Part shown: one piece after another, positions 33,380 through 42,678 of the stretch
How positions within the stretch are numbered: the stretch's first letter is position 1
Layout: each line of letters begins with the position of its first letter
Origin: Pseudomonadales bacterium
Lineage (GTDB): Bacteria > Pseudomonadota > Gammaproteobacteria > Pseudomonadales > UBA5518
Assembly: GCA_024234165.1 (NCBI GenBank)
Contig: JACKOP010000001.1
Location: 558,001 to 622,000 of the forward strand
Direction of reading: 5' to 3'
DNA: 64,000 bases
Notes under the pieces: model-generated
What the model was told of the DNA's origin: nothing
Seen by the model: the letters and a program-made list of their open reading frames with translations, nothing else
Database searches by the model: none
Made by a program: the position numbers and the translations under genes

Positions 33380-34696
33380 TTGGAGAACGTCGACCACATC
33401 ATCCATGCGCGCTGGCTGCTGCCGGTCGCACCACGCAATGTGTTGCTCGAGGCGCACAGCGTCGCGCTGCGTGACGGGCGAATCGTGGCGATCGCAGCGC
33501 ACGATGAAATCACGCGCTGCTTCAGCGCCCCCGGCGAAACCGCACTCGCGCACCATGTGCTGATGCCGGGGCTGGTCAATACGCACGGCCACCTCGCGAT
33601 GACGCTGCTGCGCGGGCTGGCAGACGACCACGGCCTCACGAGCTGGTTGCAGCAGCATATCTGGCCGGCCGAGGCACGCTGGGTCGGCGAGGATTTCGTG
33701 CGCATCGGCACCCGCCTCGCGATCGCCGAGATGCTCGCCGGCGGCACCACCTGCGCGAGCGACATGTATTTCTTTCCCGACGTCGTCGCGGCAACGGTCG
33801 TCGAGACGGGTTTCCGTGCCCAGATCGCGTTTCCGGTCCTCGACCACCCCAGTGCCTGGGCGTCCACCGCTGCGGAGTACCTCGCGAAGGGGCTGCAGGT
33901 GCGCGACGACTACCGCGGCAATCCGCGCCTGAGCTTCGCATTCGGACCACACGCGCCGTACACCAACAGCGATGCCATGCTCGCACGCATCGCGATGCTC
34001 GCGGCCGAACTCGATGCACCGGTACAGATGCACGTGCACGAGACCGCGGGCGAGATACGCGACTCGATCGCGCAACACGGCAAACGGCCCCTGCTCCGCC
34101 TCGCGGAACTCGGCCTGCTGTCACCACGCTTCCAGGCCGTGCACATGACCCAAGTCGCAGCCGCCGATCTGGAAGTGCTCGCACGCGAACGCGTGCACGT
34201 GCTGCACTGTCCCAGCTCGAACCTGAAGCTCGCGGCTGGCTTTTGCCCGGTACACAGCCTGTGCAACGCCGGGATCAACGTCGCCCTGGGCACCGATGGC
34301 GCTGCGAGCAACAATACGCTCGACCTGTTCGCCGAGATGCGCCTGGCAGCACTGCTCGCCAAGGGCAGCAGCGGCGACCCGACTGCCGTATCGGCACATG
34401 CGGCATTGCGCATGGCAACCCTGGGCGGCGCCGAGGCACTGGGACTCGCCGAGCGCATCGGCAGTCTCGAGGCTGGCAAGGATGCCGACATGATCGCCGT
34501 GAACGTCGCGCGACACGGGTGCCAGCCGATATACGACATGCACTCGGCTCTCGTTTACGCGGGCAGCGCAGCAGCCGTAACCCACGCATGGATCGAGGGC
34601 CGTCAACTCCTTGGCGCGGGCTGGCCTTCCGCTCTGGATCACGCGTGTCTGCTGGCCGACGCCGCACACTGGCGCCAGCGCATCGCAGCGCACTGA
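33380..34696 (+). CDS. mtaD: TRZ/ATZ-family deaminase (methylthioadenosine/S-adenosylhomocysteine type)
   Basis: A 438-residue amidohydrolase. It has the metal motif VLMPGLVNTHGHLAMTLLRG, the middle His segments MHVHETAGEI and AVHMTQV, and the Asp in NVALGTDGAASNNTLDLFAE. Relatives deaminate 5'-methylthioadenosine, S-adenosylhomocysteine or related purines. The start is TTG at 33380 because GGAGGGGG (33370-33377) is placed correctly for it; an in-frame GTG at 33359 lacks a ribosome site. It precedes ubiG as in Pseudomonas, perhaps because UbiG produces S-adenosylhomocysteine. Confidence 0.88.
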   Translation: MENVDHIIHARWLLPVAPRNVLLEAHSVALRDGRIVAIAAHDEITRCFSAPGETALAHHVLMPGLVNTHGHLAMTLLRGLADDHGLTSWLQQHIWPAEARWVGEDFVRIGTRLAIAEMLAGGTTCASDMYFFPDVVAATVVETGFRAQIAFPVLDHPSAWASTAAEYLAKGLQVRDDYRGNPRLSFAFGPHAPYTNSDAMLARIAMLAAELDAPVQMHVHETAGEIRDSIAQHGKRPLLRLAELGLLSPRFQAVHMTQVAAADLEVLARERVHVLHCPSSNLKLAAGFCPVHSLCNAGINVALGTDGAASNNTLDLFAEMRLAALLAKGSSGDPTAVSAHAALRMATLGGAEALGLAERIGSLEAGKDADMIAVNVARHGCQPIYDMHSALVYAGSAAAVTHAWIEGRQLLGAGWPSALDHACLLADAAHWRQRIAAH

Positions 34697-34735
34697 ACAC
34701 TCCCCATTCATCCTTTGTCAGACGGACTTTCGCGC

Positions 34736-35452
34736 ATGAACGAACAGCACCCGACGCGCAACGTGGATCAGGCGGAAATCGCCAAGTTCGAAGCCCTCGC
34801 CAGCCGCTGGTGGGATCGTGCGGGCGACTTCCGCCCGCTGCACCTGATGAATCCGCTGCGCGCGAACTGGATCGATGCACGTGCGCCCGTGGCGGGGCGG
34901 CGCGTGCTCGACGTAGGCTGTGGTGGCGGCATCCTCAGCGAGGCACTCGCGCAGCGCGGTGCCGAAGTCACCGGCATCGACATGGGCGAGGCACCGCTGG
35001 CGGTGGCCCGCCTGCACCTCGTCGAGTCAGGGCTCGTCATCGACTACCGGCACGCAAGCGCCGAGGAGCTCGCCAACGAAGTTCCCGCCAGCTTCGATAT
35101 CGTCACCTGCATGGAGGTACTGGAGCACGTACCGGACCCTGCATCGCTGGTGCGCGCCTGCGCGCAACTGGTGCACCCCGGCGGGCACCTGTTCTTCGCC
35201 ACGATCAACCGCAACCCCAAGAGCTACGTGTTTGCGATTCTCGGTGCCGAACACATCCTGAAACTGTTGCCCAAAGGTACGCACGACTACGCACGCTTCA
35301 TCCGGCCCTCGGAGCTCGCTGGCTGGGCACGCGCCGCAGGACTCACCCTTGGCGAGGTCGAAGGCATGCTCTACAACCCGATCACGCGCACGTTCAGCCT
35401 CGGGCGCGATGTCGACGTGAACTACCTGCTGCACGCGCAGAAGCCCGAGTGA
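34736..35452 (+). CDS. ubiG: Ubiquinone biosynthesis O-methyltransferase
   Basis: A 238-residue SAM-dependent methyltransferase that performs both O-methylations in ubiquinone synthesis. The SAM motif is RRVLDVGCGGGILSEALAQR. The conserved N-terminus has the pattern FEALASRWWD and the segment LHLMNPLRANWI. The C-terminus has the UbiG-type HDYARFIRPSELAGWARAAG and GMLYNPITRTFSLG. The ATG at 34736 is the conserved start. It is coupled to mupP by GTGA overlap. Confidence 0.95.
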   Translation: MNEQHPTRNVDQAEIAKFEALASRWWDRAGDFRPLHLMNPLRANWIDARAPVAGRRVLDVGCGGGILSEALAQRGAEVTGIDMGEAPLAVARLHLVESGLVIDYRHASAEELANEVPASFDIVTCMEVLEHVPDPASLVRACAQLVHPGGHLFFATINRNPKSYVFAILGAEHILKLLPKGTHDYARFIRPSELAGWARAAGLTLGEVEGMLYNPITRTFSLGRDVDVNYLLHAQKPE

Positions 35453-36162
35453 GCGTCGTCGACGGTGGCACGCGGCTGCGTGCCGTTCTGTTCGATCTCG
35501 ATGGCACGCTGCTCGACACAGCGCCCGATTTCGTGACCGCCGTGAACCACCTGCGGGCAGAACACGATCTGGCTGCGCTGCCGTTTGCAGCAATCCGGGC
35601 CACCGTGTCGCATGGAGCACGCGCCCTGATCAAGCTTGCGTTCGGCATCGGCGAGGAAGACCCCGCATTCGAAGCGCTGCGCCGGCGCTTGCTCGTGCTG
35701 TACGAACGACGACTGCTCGTGGAGACCGCTCCGTTTGCAGGGATGATCCCGCTGATCGCAGCACTGGCAGCCCACGGCGTGCGCTGGGGTGTGGTCACGA
35801 ACAAGCCGAACTACCTCGCAGCCCCACTGCTCGCGCACGCTCCGCTCACGCCACCGGCGGCGGTACTGATCTGTCCGGATCACGTGACACGCACCAAGCC
35901 CGACCCGGAGCCCTTGCTGCTCGCCTGTACACGCCTCGGCTGCAGCGCAAACGAAGCTATCTATATTGGCGATCACGCACGCGACATCGAAGCCGGGCGC
36001 AACGCGGGCATGCACACGATTGCCGCCAGCTACGGCTACCTGCAACCCGGGGAGACGGTCGATGCCTGGTGCGCCGACTACGAAGCTGACTCCGTGGCCG
36101 CGATCGAGCACATCCTCTTCACCCGATTCCTTCCCGACCGGGACGACAGGACACCGCCATGA
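35449..36162 (+). CDS. mupP: N-acetylmuramic acid 6-phosphate phosphatase (HAD family)
   Basis: A 237-residue HAD phosphatase. The HAD motifs in order are VLFDLDGTLLDTAPDF, WGVVTNKPNY, RTKPDPEPLLLA and IYIGDHARDIEAGRNAGM. In Pseudomonas the gene between ubiG and yciK encodes MupP, which dephosphorylates MurNAc-6-P in the cell-wall recycling route that avoids de novo UDP-MurNAc synthesis. A phosphoglycolate phosphatase cannot be excluded from sequence alone, but the context supports MupP. It starts with GTG overlapping the ubiG stop and ends overlapping yciK. The much longer open frame beginning at 34243 is a shadow of the two upstream genes. Confidence 0.85.
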   Translation: MSVVDGGTRLRAVLFDLDGTLLDTAPDFVTAVNHLRAEHDLAALPFAAIRATVSHGARALIKLAFGIGEEDPAFEALRRRLLVLYERRLLVETAPFAGMIPLIAALAAHGVRWGVVTNKPNYLAAPLLAHAPLTPPAAVLICPDHVTRTKPDPEPLLLACTRLGCSANEAIYIGDHARDIEAGRNAGMHTIAASYGYLQPGETVDAWCADYEADSVAAIEHILFTRFLPDRDDRTPP

Positions 36163-36914
36163 CCGAACCTCGCCTCTACCAGGCACCACCCGGACTGCTC
36201 GCCGGGCGCAACATCCTCGTCACCGGCGCCGGAGCCGGCATCGGACGCGCAGCCGCGCTCAGCCTTGCTGCCCATGGAGCAACCGCAGTCCTGCTCGGAC
36301 GCAACCAGGCGCGGCTCGAGGAATGCTATGACACGATCGTCGACGCGGGTGGACCGGAACCCGTGATCCAGGTGCTCGACCTGAAGGACGCCGATGACGC
36401 GCTGTACCGCGCGCTGAACGAGCAGATCCTTGAGCATCTCGGCTGCCTGCACGGCGTGCTTCACAATGCTGCACTGCTTGGACCGCGCACACCACTCGAA
36501 CAGTACCCGAGTGCGAAATGGCTCGAGGTCATGTCCGTGAACCTGAATGCACCGTTCATGCTGACACGCGCGCTGATGCCGGCGCTGCACGCCGCCCCTG
36601 ACGCCTCGATCGTCTTCACGAGCTCCGGCGTCGGTCGCCGCGGGCGGGCGTACTGGGGCGCCTACGCCGTATCCAAAGCCGGCATCGAAGGGCTGTGCCA
36701 GGTATTGGCCGACGAGCTGGCCAATACCAGCACGATCCGTGTCAACTGCATCAACCCCGGCGCGACGAACACCGCGATGCGCCGCGAGGCCTATCCGGCG
36801 GAAACACCACAAAGCAACCCGCCACCGGAACGGATCATGGCCGCCTACCTGTACCTGCTGGGACCCGACAGCATCGGTTGCACGGGTGGATCGTTCGACG
36901 CACAAGCCCGTTGA
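36159..36914 (+). CDS. yciK: YciK-family short-chain dehydrogenase
   Basis: A 251-residue SDR. The nucleotide motif is NILVTGAGAGIGRAAALSLA. The Asn-Ala-Ala segment is VLHNAALLGPRTPLEQYP, the catalytic Ser lies in VFTSSGVGRRGRAYWG, and Tyr and Lys in YAVSKAGIEGL. The C-terminus PGATNTAMRREAYPAE is typical of YciK. The physiological substrate is not known. It overlaps mupP (ATGA), closing the mtaD-ubiG-mupP-yciK chain. Confidence 0.88.
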   Translation: MTEPRLYQAPPGLLAGRNILVTGAGAGIGRAAALSLAAHGATAVLLGRNQARLEECYDTIVDAGGPEPVIQVLDLKDADDALYRALNEQILEHLGCLHGVLHNAALLGPRTPLEQYPSAKWLEVMSVNLNAPFMLTRALMPALHAAPDASIVFTSSGVGRRGRAYWGAYAVSKAGIEGLCQVLADELANTSTIRVNCINPGATNTAMRREAYPAETPQSNPPPERIMAAYLYLLGPDSIGCTGGSFDAQAR

Positions 36915-37123
36915 CCAAGGCATTCCGAGGATGGCGCGATACCCCGCGCCCTCTTCGTGGTGGGAATGCGGCGTCAAATACCCGTCGGACGCTGGCTCGC
37001 GAGTCGGTGCGACCATTGAAATTTCTTTTGTCTTTCAATGCATTGGAGCCTGCATCAGCATCGCTGGCACGATAATCGCTTGGGCCTGCGCCACGCGATC
37101 ATCCGCCACCGCCGAGGGCACGC

Positions 37124-38017
37124 ATGGCCAGCGCCGACATCCTCGAGTTTCCACGTCCCGGAACCGAAATCCCACCACAGCGCGGCACAGCACCGATCGA
37201 GCACCCGTTGACCCCGCCAGAACTGCAATTGGCGCACACACTGCACGGACATCTCGATCTCGTGAGCCTGCTGGAGCGCTTTCTCGCCGAAGTACGGCGC
37301 GCACAGCCGCTCGAAGGCATCTGCTACTCACCACCGGACTCCGGTGAATGCTTCGTCGCCGGACGCACCAGCGCGGCACGCCTGCGTTCGCGTCTGTACT
37401 TCGCTGGGGAGTACCTCGGACAGCTCGAGGCACAGGTGCACGGCGAACTGCACTCCCCGCTCGGCGTGCTGCTCGCTCCGCTGGCCTCGCCGCTACGCAA
37501 TGCGCTGCACCACCATCGCGTGAAGCTGCTCGCACGCAAGGATTCACTGACCGGCCTCGGTAACCGCATGGCGCTCGATTCGGCGCTGGAAACCGAGCTT
37601 GCACGAGCACAACGCTTCGGACAGGCGTTCTCGCTGCTGATCGCCGATATCGACCACTTCAAGCAGATCAACGACACGCTGGGCCACGGCTTCGGTGACC
37701 AGGTGATTCGAGCCGTCGCAGGCCAGGTGCACCGCTGCCTGCGCCCCTACGACCAGGCCTTCCGCTACGGTGGCGAGGAGTTCGTGGTGATACTCAGCCA
37801 GACCGGCCTCGGCAAGGCGATGCAGGTCGCCGAGCGGTTGCGCAAACGCATCCGCCAGCGCTGCTCCGTCGATACCACCAGCGGGCGCGTCACGGTCAGC
37901 ATCGGCGTTGGTGAGATCCGCGACGGCGAAAGCATAGACAGGCTGTTCGATCGCACCGACCGCGCGTTGTACCAGGCGAAGCGGGACGGCCGCAACCGCA
38001 GCCTTGCGGCAAGCTGA
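37124..38017 (+). CDS. GGDEF diguanylate cyclase
   Basis: A 297-residue protein. The first 130 residues form a poorly conserved sensing region. A GGDEF domain follows from about 145 (KDSLTGLGNRMALDSALETE; LLIADIDHFKQINDTLGHGF). The active site is GGEEF in QAFRYGGEEFVVILSQTGLG. An RxxD inhibitory site (RPYD) precedes it by five residues, so product inhibition is likely. It should make cyclic di-GMP in the cytoplasm; no membrane segment is seen. It converges with rluB, the two stops being one base apart. Confidence 0.9.
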   Translation: MASADILEFPRPGTEIPPQRGTAPIEHPLTPPELQLAHTLHGHLDLVSLLERFLAEVRRAQPLEGICYSPPDSGECFVAGRTSAARLRSRLYFAGEYLGQLEAQVHGELHSPLGVLLAPLASPLRNALHHHRVKLLARKDSLTGLGNRMALDSALETELARAQRFGQAFSLLIADIDHFKQINDTLGHGFGDQVIRAVAGQVHRCLRPYDQAFRYGGEEFVVILSQTGLGKAMQVAERLRKRIRQRCSVDTTSGRVTVSIGVGEIRDGESIDRLFDRTDRALYQAKRDGRNRSLAAS

Positions 38018-38018
38018 C

Positions 38019-38879
38019 TCAGTCCCGACGCCGACGCGGTGCCGGCACGCGCGCAGCAGCAGACACGGTACCGCGAGCACGGCCTTGGCGCGGTGCGCGC
38101 TTTGCCGTCACGCCGGCGGGCGGCGGGCGCCGCGGCAGCTCCATGCCAGCGCAGGCACACAACGCGCGAACTTCATCCTCCGCAAGCTCGCGCCAGGTTC
38201 CGCGCCGTTCGCGTGAACCGAGTGCAACCGGACCGAAGCGAACCCGCTTCAGGCGACTGACACGGCAGCCCTGGGACTCCCACAGACGCCGCACCTCGCG
38301 ATTGCGCCCTTCGCGCAGCGTGACCATGAACCAGCGGTTGCTGCCTTCGCCGGGCAGCTCACGGATCTCGTCGAAAGCGGCCAGGCCGTCCTCGAGCAGG
38401 ACCCCGGCTCGCAACCGTCCAAGCAGCCCATCGTCGACGGGACCCAGCACCCGCACCAGGTATTCGCGTTCGATCTGCGTGCCAGGGTGCATCAGCCGGT
38501 TCGCGAGTTCACCGGAATCCGTCGCCAGCAGCAGACCGGTGGTATTCAGATCGAGCCTTCCGACCAGCACCCAGCGTGCATCACGCAGGCGCGGCAAGGC
38601 GGCGAACACGGTCGGCCTCCCCTCGGGATCGCGCCGGCTGCAGATCTCGCCCTCGGGCTTGCTGTACGCGATGACGCGCGGCAACCGGGGTGCTGCCTGC
38701 GCAGCGCGCACGGGCTTGCCATCGACCGTGATGCGATCATCGCTGTCGACACGTTGCCCGAGGCTGGCCGTCGCACCGTTCACGGCAACGCGCCCCGCCG
38801 TGATCCAGGCTTCGATCTGACGCCGCGAACCCAGACCGAGGTCGGCCAGCGCCTTCTGCAGTCGTATGCCCTCATCCAT
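38019..38879 (-). CDS. rluB: 23S rRNA pseudouridine synthase RluB-like
   Basis: A 286-residue pseudouridine synthase of the RsuA/RluB group. It has an S4 domain (IRLQKALADLGLGSRRQIEA), the catalytic segment WVLVGRLDLNTTGLLLATDS with its Asp, and LREGRNREVRRLWESQGC. The C-terminal tail is rich in Arg and Pro. It modifies a uridine in 23S rRNA (position 2605 in E. coli). The start MDEGIRLQ at 38879 overlaps the end of scpB, as usual in scpA-scpB-rluB clusters. Confidence 0.88.
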   Translation of the reverse strand: MDEGIRLQKALADLGLGSRRQIEAWITAGRVAVNGATASLGQRVDSDDRITVDGKPVRAAQAAPRLPRVIAYSKPEGEICSRRDPEGRPTVFAALPRLRDARWVLVGRLDLNTTGLLLATDSGELANRLMHPGTQIEREYLVRVLGPVDDGLLGRLRAGVLLEDGLAAFDEIRELPGEGSNRWFMVTLREGRNREVRRLWESQGCRVSRLKRVRFGPVALGSRERRGTWRELAEDEVRALCACAGMELPRRPPPAGVTAKRAPRQGRARGTVSAAARVPAPRRRRD

Positions 38880-39531
38880 CGTGCTTTTCGTCCGTAGCAA
38901 CGCTCTCTTCGTCGAACAGTGGCTCGGCACCGGCATCTGCCCTGCGCAAGGCGTTGACCTCGGTACCTGCCACCTCGATCTCGATCGCGAGCGGGATCTC
39001 CGGGCTCACCTGTTCGATATCCTTGATTTCGGCGAGTGTCGGCAGGCCGTCGAGCCCCTTGAGACCGAACTGATCAAGGAACTCACGCGTGGTCGCCAGC
39101 AGTTCCGGCCGACCGGGCACATCACGATGGCCCACGACGCGCACCCACTCGCGCTCCTGCAGCGTGCGAATGATGTTCGGGTTCACCGCGACACCACGCA
39201 CTTCCTCGATATCGCCGCGTGTGATCGGCTGGCGGTACGCGATGATCGCCAGTGTTTCCAGCAGCGCACGCGAGTAGCGCGCCGGCTTCTCTTCCCACAG
39301 CCGCGATATCCACTGGCCCAGTTCCCGGCGCACCTGCAGACGGTAGCCGCTCGCCACCTCGCAGAGCTCGACGCCACGCCCGGCGCAATCCACCGCAAGT
39401 TCATCGACTGCCGCCCGCAACTCCTCTTCCGAGGGGCGGTCCGTGAGATCGAAAAGCTGCATCAACTCCTCGAGCGTCAACGGCCTGCCGGCTGCCAGCA
39501 GAGCACCCTCAATGATCGACTTCAACTGCAT
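38872..39531 (-). CDS. scpB: Segregation and condensation protein B
   Basis: A 219-residue ScpB with paired winged-helix domains (IIEGALLAAGRPLTLEELMQ; LLETLAIIAYRQPITRGDIE, then RGVAVNPNIIRTLQEREWV). With ScpA it forms the kleisin part of the SMC condensin complex. It overlaps scpA upstream and rluB downstream, so all three are coupled. The acidic C-terminal tail is variable in the family. Confidence 0.93.
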   Translation of the reverse strand: MQLKSIIEGALLAAGRPLTLEELMQLFDLTDRPSEEELRAAVDELAVDCAGRGVELCEVASGYRLQVRRELGQWISRLWEEKPARYSRALLETLAIIAYRQPITRGDIEEVRGVAVNPNIIRTLQEREWVRVVGHRDVPGRPELLATTREFLDQFGLKGLDGLPTLAEIKDIEQVSPEIPLAIEIEVAGTEVNALRRADAGAEPLFDEESVATDEKHDG

Positions 39532-40390
39532 CCTGCCCCCGAGGCTTCACATGAATGGGTCCGAACGGCTGCGGCTGCACGAGTTCGATCAGCGACTCCT
39601 TGATCAGCTCCATGACCGCAAGAAAGGTCACCACCACGCCCATGCGTCCCTCGTCGAAACGGAACAGGCTGATGAACGGCACGAACTGGGGCGCCTGCAG
39701 ACGCCCCAGGATCTCGGCCATCCGCTCGCGGGTCGACAGGCGCTCCATCTGCACGTGATGGCTGACGGTCATCGCCGCGCGCCGCATCACTTCGGCGAAC
39801 GCGAGCAGCAGTTCGCGTAACTCCACGTGCGGCTGCGGGCGTTCGCGACGCGTATCGGGACGCTCCACCTGCGCCACGAACACGTCGCGCTCGAGCCGCG
39901 GCAGCGCATCCAGATCCTCGGCCGCCTGCTTGAACTGCTCGTACTCCTGCAGGCGACGAATCAGGTCTGCTCGCGGATCGGCCTCTTCGTCGGCCACACC
40001 ACCCTGGCGCGGCAGCAGCATGCGCGACTTGATCTCGGCCAGCATCGCCGACATCACGAGGTATTCGGCGGCAAGCTCGAATTGCATCGCGTCCATCAGT
40101 TCGACGTAGCGCATGTACTGTTCGGTGATTTCGGCGACGTTGATTTCCAGGATATCGAGATTCTGGCGCCGGATCAGATACAGCAGCAGGTCGAGAGGGC
40201 CCTCGAAGGCCTCCAGAAATACTTCCAGCGCCTCCGGCGGAATATAGAGGTCACGCGGCAGCACGGTGAGCGGCTTGCCGTGCACGAAGGCAAGTGGCAG
40301 CTCCTGCTGTTCGCCCGCCCCTGCTTCACGCTGGGATTCCTCTGTGTCTGGCTGCTCCACTGCGGCTCCCGTCGCTTGGGCGCGCCACAT
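39509..40390 (-). CDS. scpA: Segregation and condensation protein A
   Basis: A 293-residue kleisin. The conserved N-terminal block is EAFEGPLDLLLYLIRRQNLD, followed by AAEYLVMSAMLAEIKSRMLL. The C-terminal winged helix has VVVTFLAVMELIKESLIEL. It bridges SMC heads together with ScpB for chromosome compaction. About 40 poorly conserved residues rich in Gln and Glu precede the core, so a later start is possible. Confidence 0.92.
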   Translation of the reverse strand: MWRAQATGAAVEQPDTEESQREAGAGEQQELPLAFVHGKPLTVLPRDLYIPPEALEVFLEAFEGPLDLLLYLIRRQNLDILEINVAEITEQYMRYVELMDAMQFELAAEYLVMSAMLAEIKSRMLLPRQGGVADEEADPRADLIRRLQEYEQFKQAAEDLDALPRLERDVFVAQVERPDTRRERPQPHVELRELLLAFAEVMRRAAMTVSHHVQMERLSTRERMAEILGRLQAPQFVPFISLFRFDEGRMGVVVTFLAVMELIKESLIELVQPQPFGPIHVKPRGQDAVEVDH

Positions 40391-40455
40391 CGTACGCGCC
40401 AGGAAAAAGGCGGCGGATTATAGCCGTCGGCACCGACCGATCCCAAATCGCGGCT

Positions 40456-41076
40456 TCATTCGAAGGCGCGCACGTCCCCCTTGCCACGCCGGGTTACCAG
40501 TGGTGCCCCCCCGGCAAGGTCGATCACGCTGGTGGGCTCGAGGCCGCAGCCACCCCCATCGATGATCAGATCGACCTGATGCCCGAGGCGCTGCTGCATT
40601 TCCTCGGCATCGGTCAACGGCAACTCATCGCCGGGCAGCGTCAATGTCACACTCATCAACGGTTCGTCGAGCAGCTCGAGCAATGCCAGCACGATCGCGT
40701 TGTCCGGAACACGCATCCCGATGGTCTTGCGTCGCGGGTGCATGAGCCGCCGCGGCACTTCGGCGGTAGCCTTCAATATGAATGTGTATGGCCCGGGCGT
40801 GTGGTTGCGCAGCAACCTGAAACTGGCGTTGTCGACGAGTGCATAGGTCGACAATTCCGACAGGTCGCGACAGACGAGCGTGAAATTGTGCTTCTCGTCG
40901 AGCCGGCGGATCGCCCGGATGCGATCGAGTGCTGCCTTGTCGCCGAGGTGGCAGCCCAGCGCGTAGGCCGAATCGGTGGGATAGATGATCACGGCTCCGG
41001 AACGCAGGCGATCGACGACCTGCAGCAACAGCCGCCGCTGCGGGTTCACCGGATGTATCTGCAGTACGACGCTCAC
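40456..41076 (-). CDS. yciO: YciO-type Sua5/YrdC family protein
   Basis: A 206-residue YrdC-domain protein. It has VIIYPTDSAYALGCHLGDKA, with the ATP/threonine-site Pro-Thr-Asp-Ser, then DEKHNFTLVCRDLSELS and MHPRRKTIGMRVPDN. YrdC/Sua5 proteins make threonylcarbamoyl-AMP for tRNA t6A; the exact job of the YciO branch is less certain. It starts with GTG. It is 66 bases from the scpA frame and 33 bases after the PHP nuclease, an order known from E. coli and Pseudomonas. Confidence 0.86.
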   Translation of the reverse strand: MSVVLQIHPVNPQRRLLLQVVDRLRSGAVIIYPTDSAYALGCHLGDKAALDRIRAIRRLDEKHNFTLVCRDLSELSTYALVDNASFRLLRNHTPGPYTFILKATAEVPRRLMHPRRKTIGMRVPDNAIVLALLELLDEPLMSVTLTLPGDELPLTDAEEMQQRLGHQVDLIIDGGGCGLEPTSVIDLAGGAPLVTRRGKGDVRAFE

Positions 41077-41109
41077 GGGTCGCGAGTGTAATGCCGCCCC
41101 ACGGGTCGA

Positions 41110-41940
41110 TCAAACCCATTGCTCCCAGAGTGCATCGAGCCCCGGCGGCAGTGGCGGAATCCGTGCCGGATGGTTCCAGCCCGCGCGACGATGGAAATCG
41201 CTGCCCGCAGAGGCGCGCAACTGCGCCTCGCGCGTCACGCGAGCGAGCACCTCGAGTTCACCGGCTGCCAACCCCGGCATCGCAACCTCGAGCGCATCAC
41301 CTCCGGCAGCACGAAATTCCGCCACCAGCGCACGCAAGCCGCCGCGGCTCAGCCGGTACGCATGCGGATGGGCGAGTACCGTACTTCCGCCCGCAGCCCG
41401 GATCCACTCGAGCACCTCGTGCAGCGGCGGCCACTCGACACGGCAGGCTGCGGGCTTCCCCCTCCCGAGGTAACGCCGGAACGCCTCGTCGACACTGCGC
41501 ACCCGACCGCTGGCGACGAGGAAATGTGCGAAATGCGGCCTGCCGATCCCCGCTCCGCCGGCGGCAGCCTCAGCCCCTGCCAGCGCCCCGCCGACGCCCA
41601 GATATTCGAGGCGATCGGCGATGCGTTCTGCGCGTTCGCGGCGCCGCAACTGCTGCCTGCACACCGCCTGGCGCAGTACCGGATGGTCCGGATCGAAGCC
41701 CAGCCCGAGCACGTGTACCTCACGACGCCCGGCCTCGACCGAGAACTCGATGCCCGGCAGCAGGCGCAGCATCTGTGCCTGTACGGCCGGCAGCCCCTGC
41801 GCCCGCTCCCAGCCATCGAGCGTGTCATGGTCCGTTATCGCGACCAGCCCCACGCCTGCCTCAGCCTGCAGCGCAAGCAGTTCACGCGCGGTGAGTTCAC
41901 CGTCAGAAGCGTTGGTGTGGGTATGCAGATCGACCAGCAT
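41110..41940 (-). CDS. rnm: PHP-domain 5'-3' exoribonuclease (RNase AM / YciV)
   Basis: A 276-residue PHP phosphoesterase. Metal motifs are DLHTHTNASDGELTARELL, VAITDHDTLDGWE, VLAHPHAYRLSRGG and ASAGSDFHRRAGWNHP. E. coli YciV removes the last 5' nucleotides of rRNA precursors and also acts on 3',5'-bisphosphonucleotides. The ATG at 41940 is preferred to a GTG one codon earlier. It is divergent from yciB, as in other gammaproteobacteria. Confidence 0.87.
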   Translation of the reverse strand: MLVDLHTHTNASDGELTARELLALQAEAGVGLVAITDHDTLDGWERAQGLPAVQAQMLRLLPGIEFSVEAGRREVHVLGLGFDPDHPVLRQAVCRQQLRRRERAERIADRLEYLGVGGALAGAEAAAGGAGIGRPHFAHFLVASGRVRSVDEAFRRYLGRGKPAACRVEWPPLHEVLEWIRAAGGSTVLAHPHAYRLSRGGLRALVAEFRAAGGDALEVAMPGLAAGELEVLARVTREAQLRASAGSDFHRRAGWNHPARIPPLPPGLDALWEQWV

Positions 41941-42060
41941 CACGCCTGCCTGTGCCGAAACCGTTGCGGGGCGCTAGAATAGTCGCAATCGACCGTCAGG
42001 CGTGACGCAATCCCCGCACGACGACCAACGCTCTCCCCGAGGCGCCTCGCCCCTTACGCC

Positions 42061-42657
42061 ATGAAACAGATCGCAGAACTGATTCCGGTCATCCTGTTCT
42101 TTGCCACCTATCAACTCGACGGACGCACGCTCGGAGTCGCCGGTTGGGAGTACCGTTTCGACGGCATCTATTCCGCCACTGCGGTACTGATGATCGCCAC
42201 GGTGGTGCAACTGGTGCTCACGCGCCTGGTCAGCGGACACGTGGAAAGGCGCCTGCTGCTGCTGACCGCCGTCGTTTGCGCTTTCGGGGGCGCCACGCTG
42301 GCCTTGCACAACGAACTGTTCATCCAGTGGAAGCCGACGATCTTCAACTGGGCGCTCGCGGCAGCATTCCTCGTCACGCGCGCATGGAGTGGGCGCACGG
42401 TAATGGAGCGCGCCATCGGCACCCAGCTCGAGCTTCCGGCGCAAGCCTGGCGCAAGGTGGACACGCTGTGGATCGCGAACTTCCTGATCGTCGGTTCGCT
42501 GAACCTGTTCGTCGCCTACCGGTTCAGCGAGTCGGCGTGGGTCAGCTACAAGCTGTACAGTTCGATCGGCTTCACGCTGCTGGTTACGGCGCTGACCGTG
42601 GCGCTGCTGATGCCTTATATGAAGAACGACGGCGAACCGCCCGCCGGCTCCTGCTGA
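42061..42657 (+). CDS. yciB: YciB inner-membrane protein (septation protein A)
   Basis: A 198-residue protein with five or six membrane segments. The conserved start is MKQIAELIPVILFFATYQLD. A middle segment reads LFIQWKPTIFNWALAAAFLV, and the C-terminal half has WRKVDTLWIANFLIVGSLNL. YciB takes part in envelope maintenance and, in some species, septation. It is followed after 21 bases by a YciI-type gene. Confidence 0.9.
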   Translation: MKQIAELIPVILFFATYQLDGRTLGVAGWEYRFDGIYSATAVLMIATVVQLVLTRLVSGHVERRLLLLTAVVCAFGGATLALHNELFIQWKPTIFNWALAAAFLVTRAWSGRTVMERAIGTQLELPAQAWRKVDTLWIANFLIVGSLNLFVAYRFSESAWVSYKLYSSIGFTLLVTALTVALLMPYMKNDGEPPAGSC

Positions 42658-42678
42658 ACCGTCCCGCGAGGCCTGCCC

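Noticed and set aside
34243..36162. A 639-codon open frame across mtaD, ubiG and mupP
   Set aside because: Only its last 237 codons encode the HAD phosphatase; the upstream part is an out-of-frame shadow of mtaD and ubiG with Arg-rich nonsense sequence.
36915..37123. A small gene between yciK and the diguanylate cyclase
   Set aside because: Open frames here are short, lack ribosome sites and continue out of frame into the neighbouring genes.
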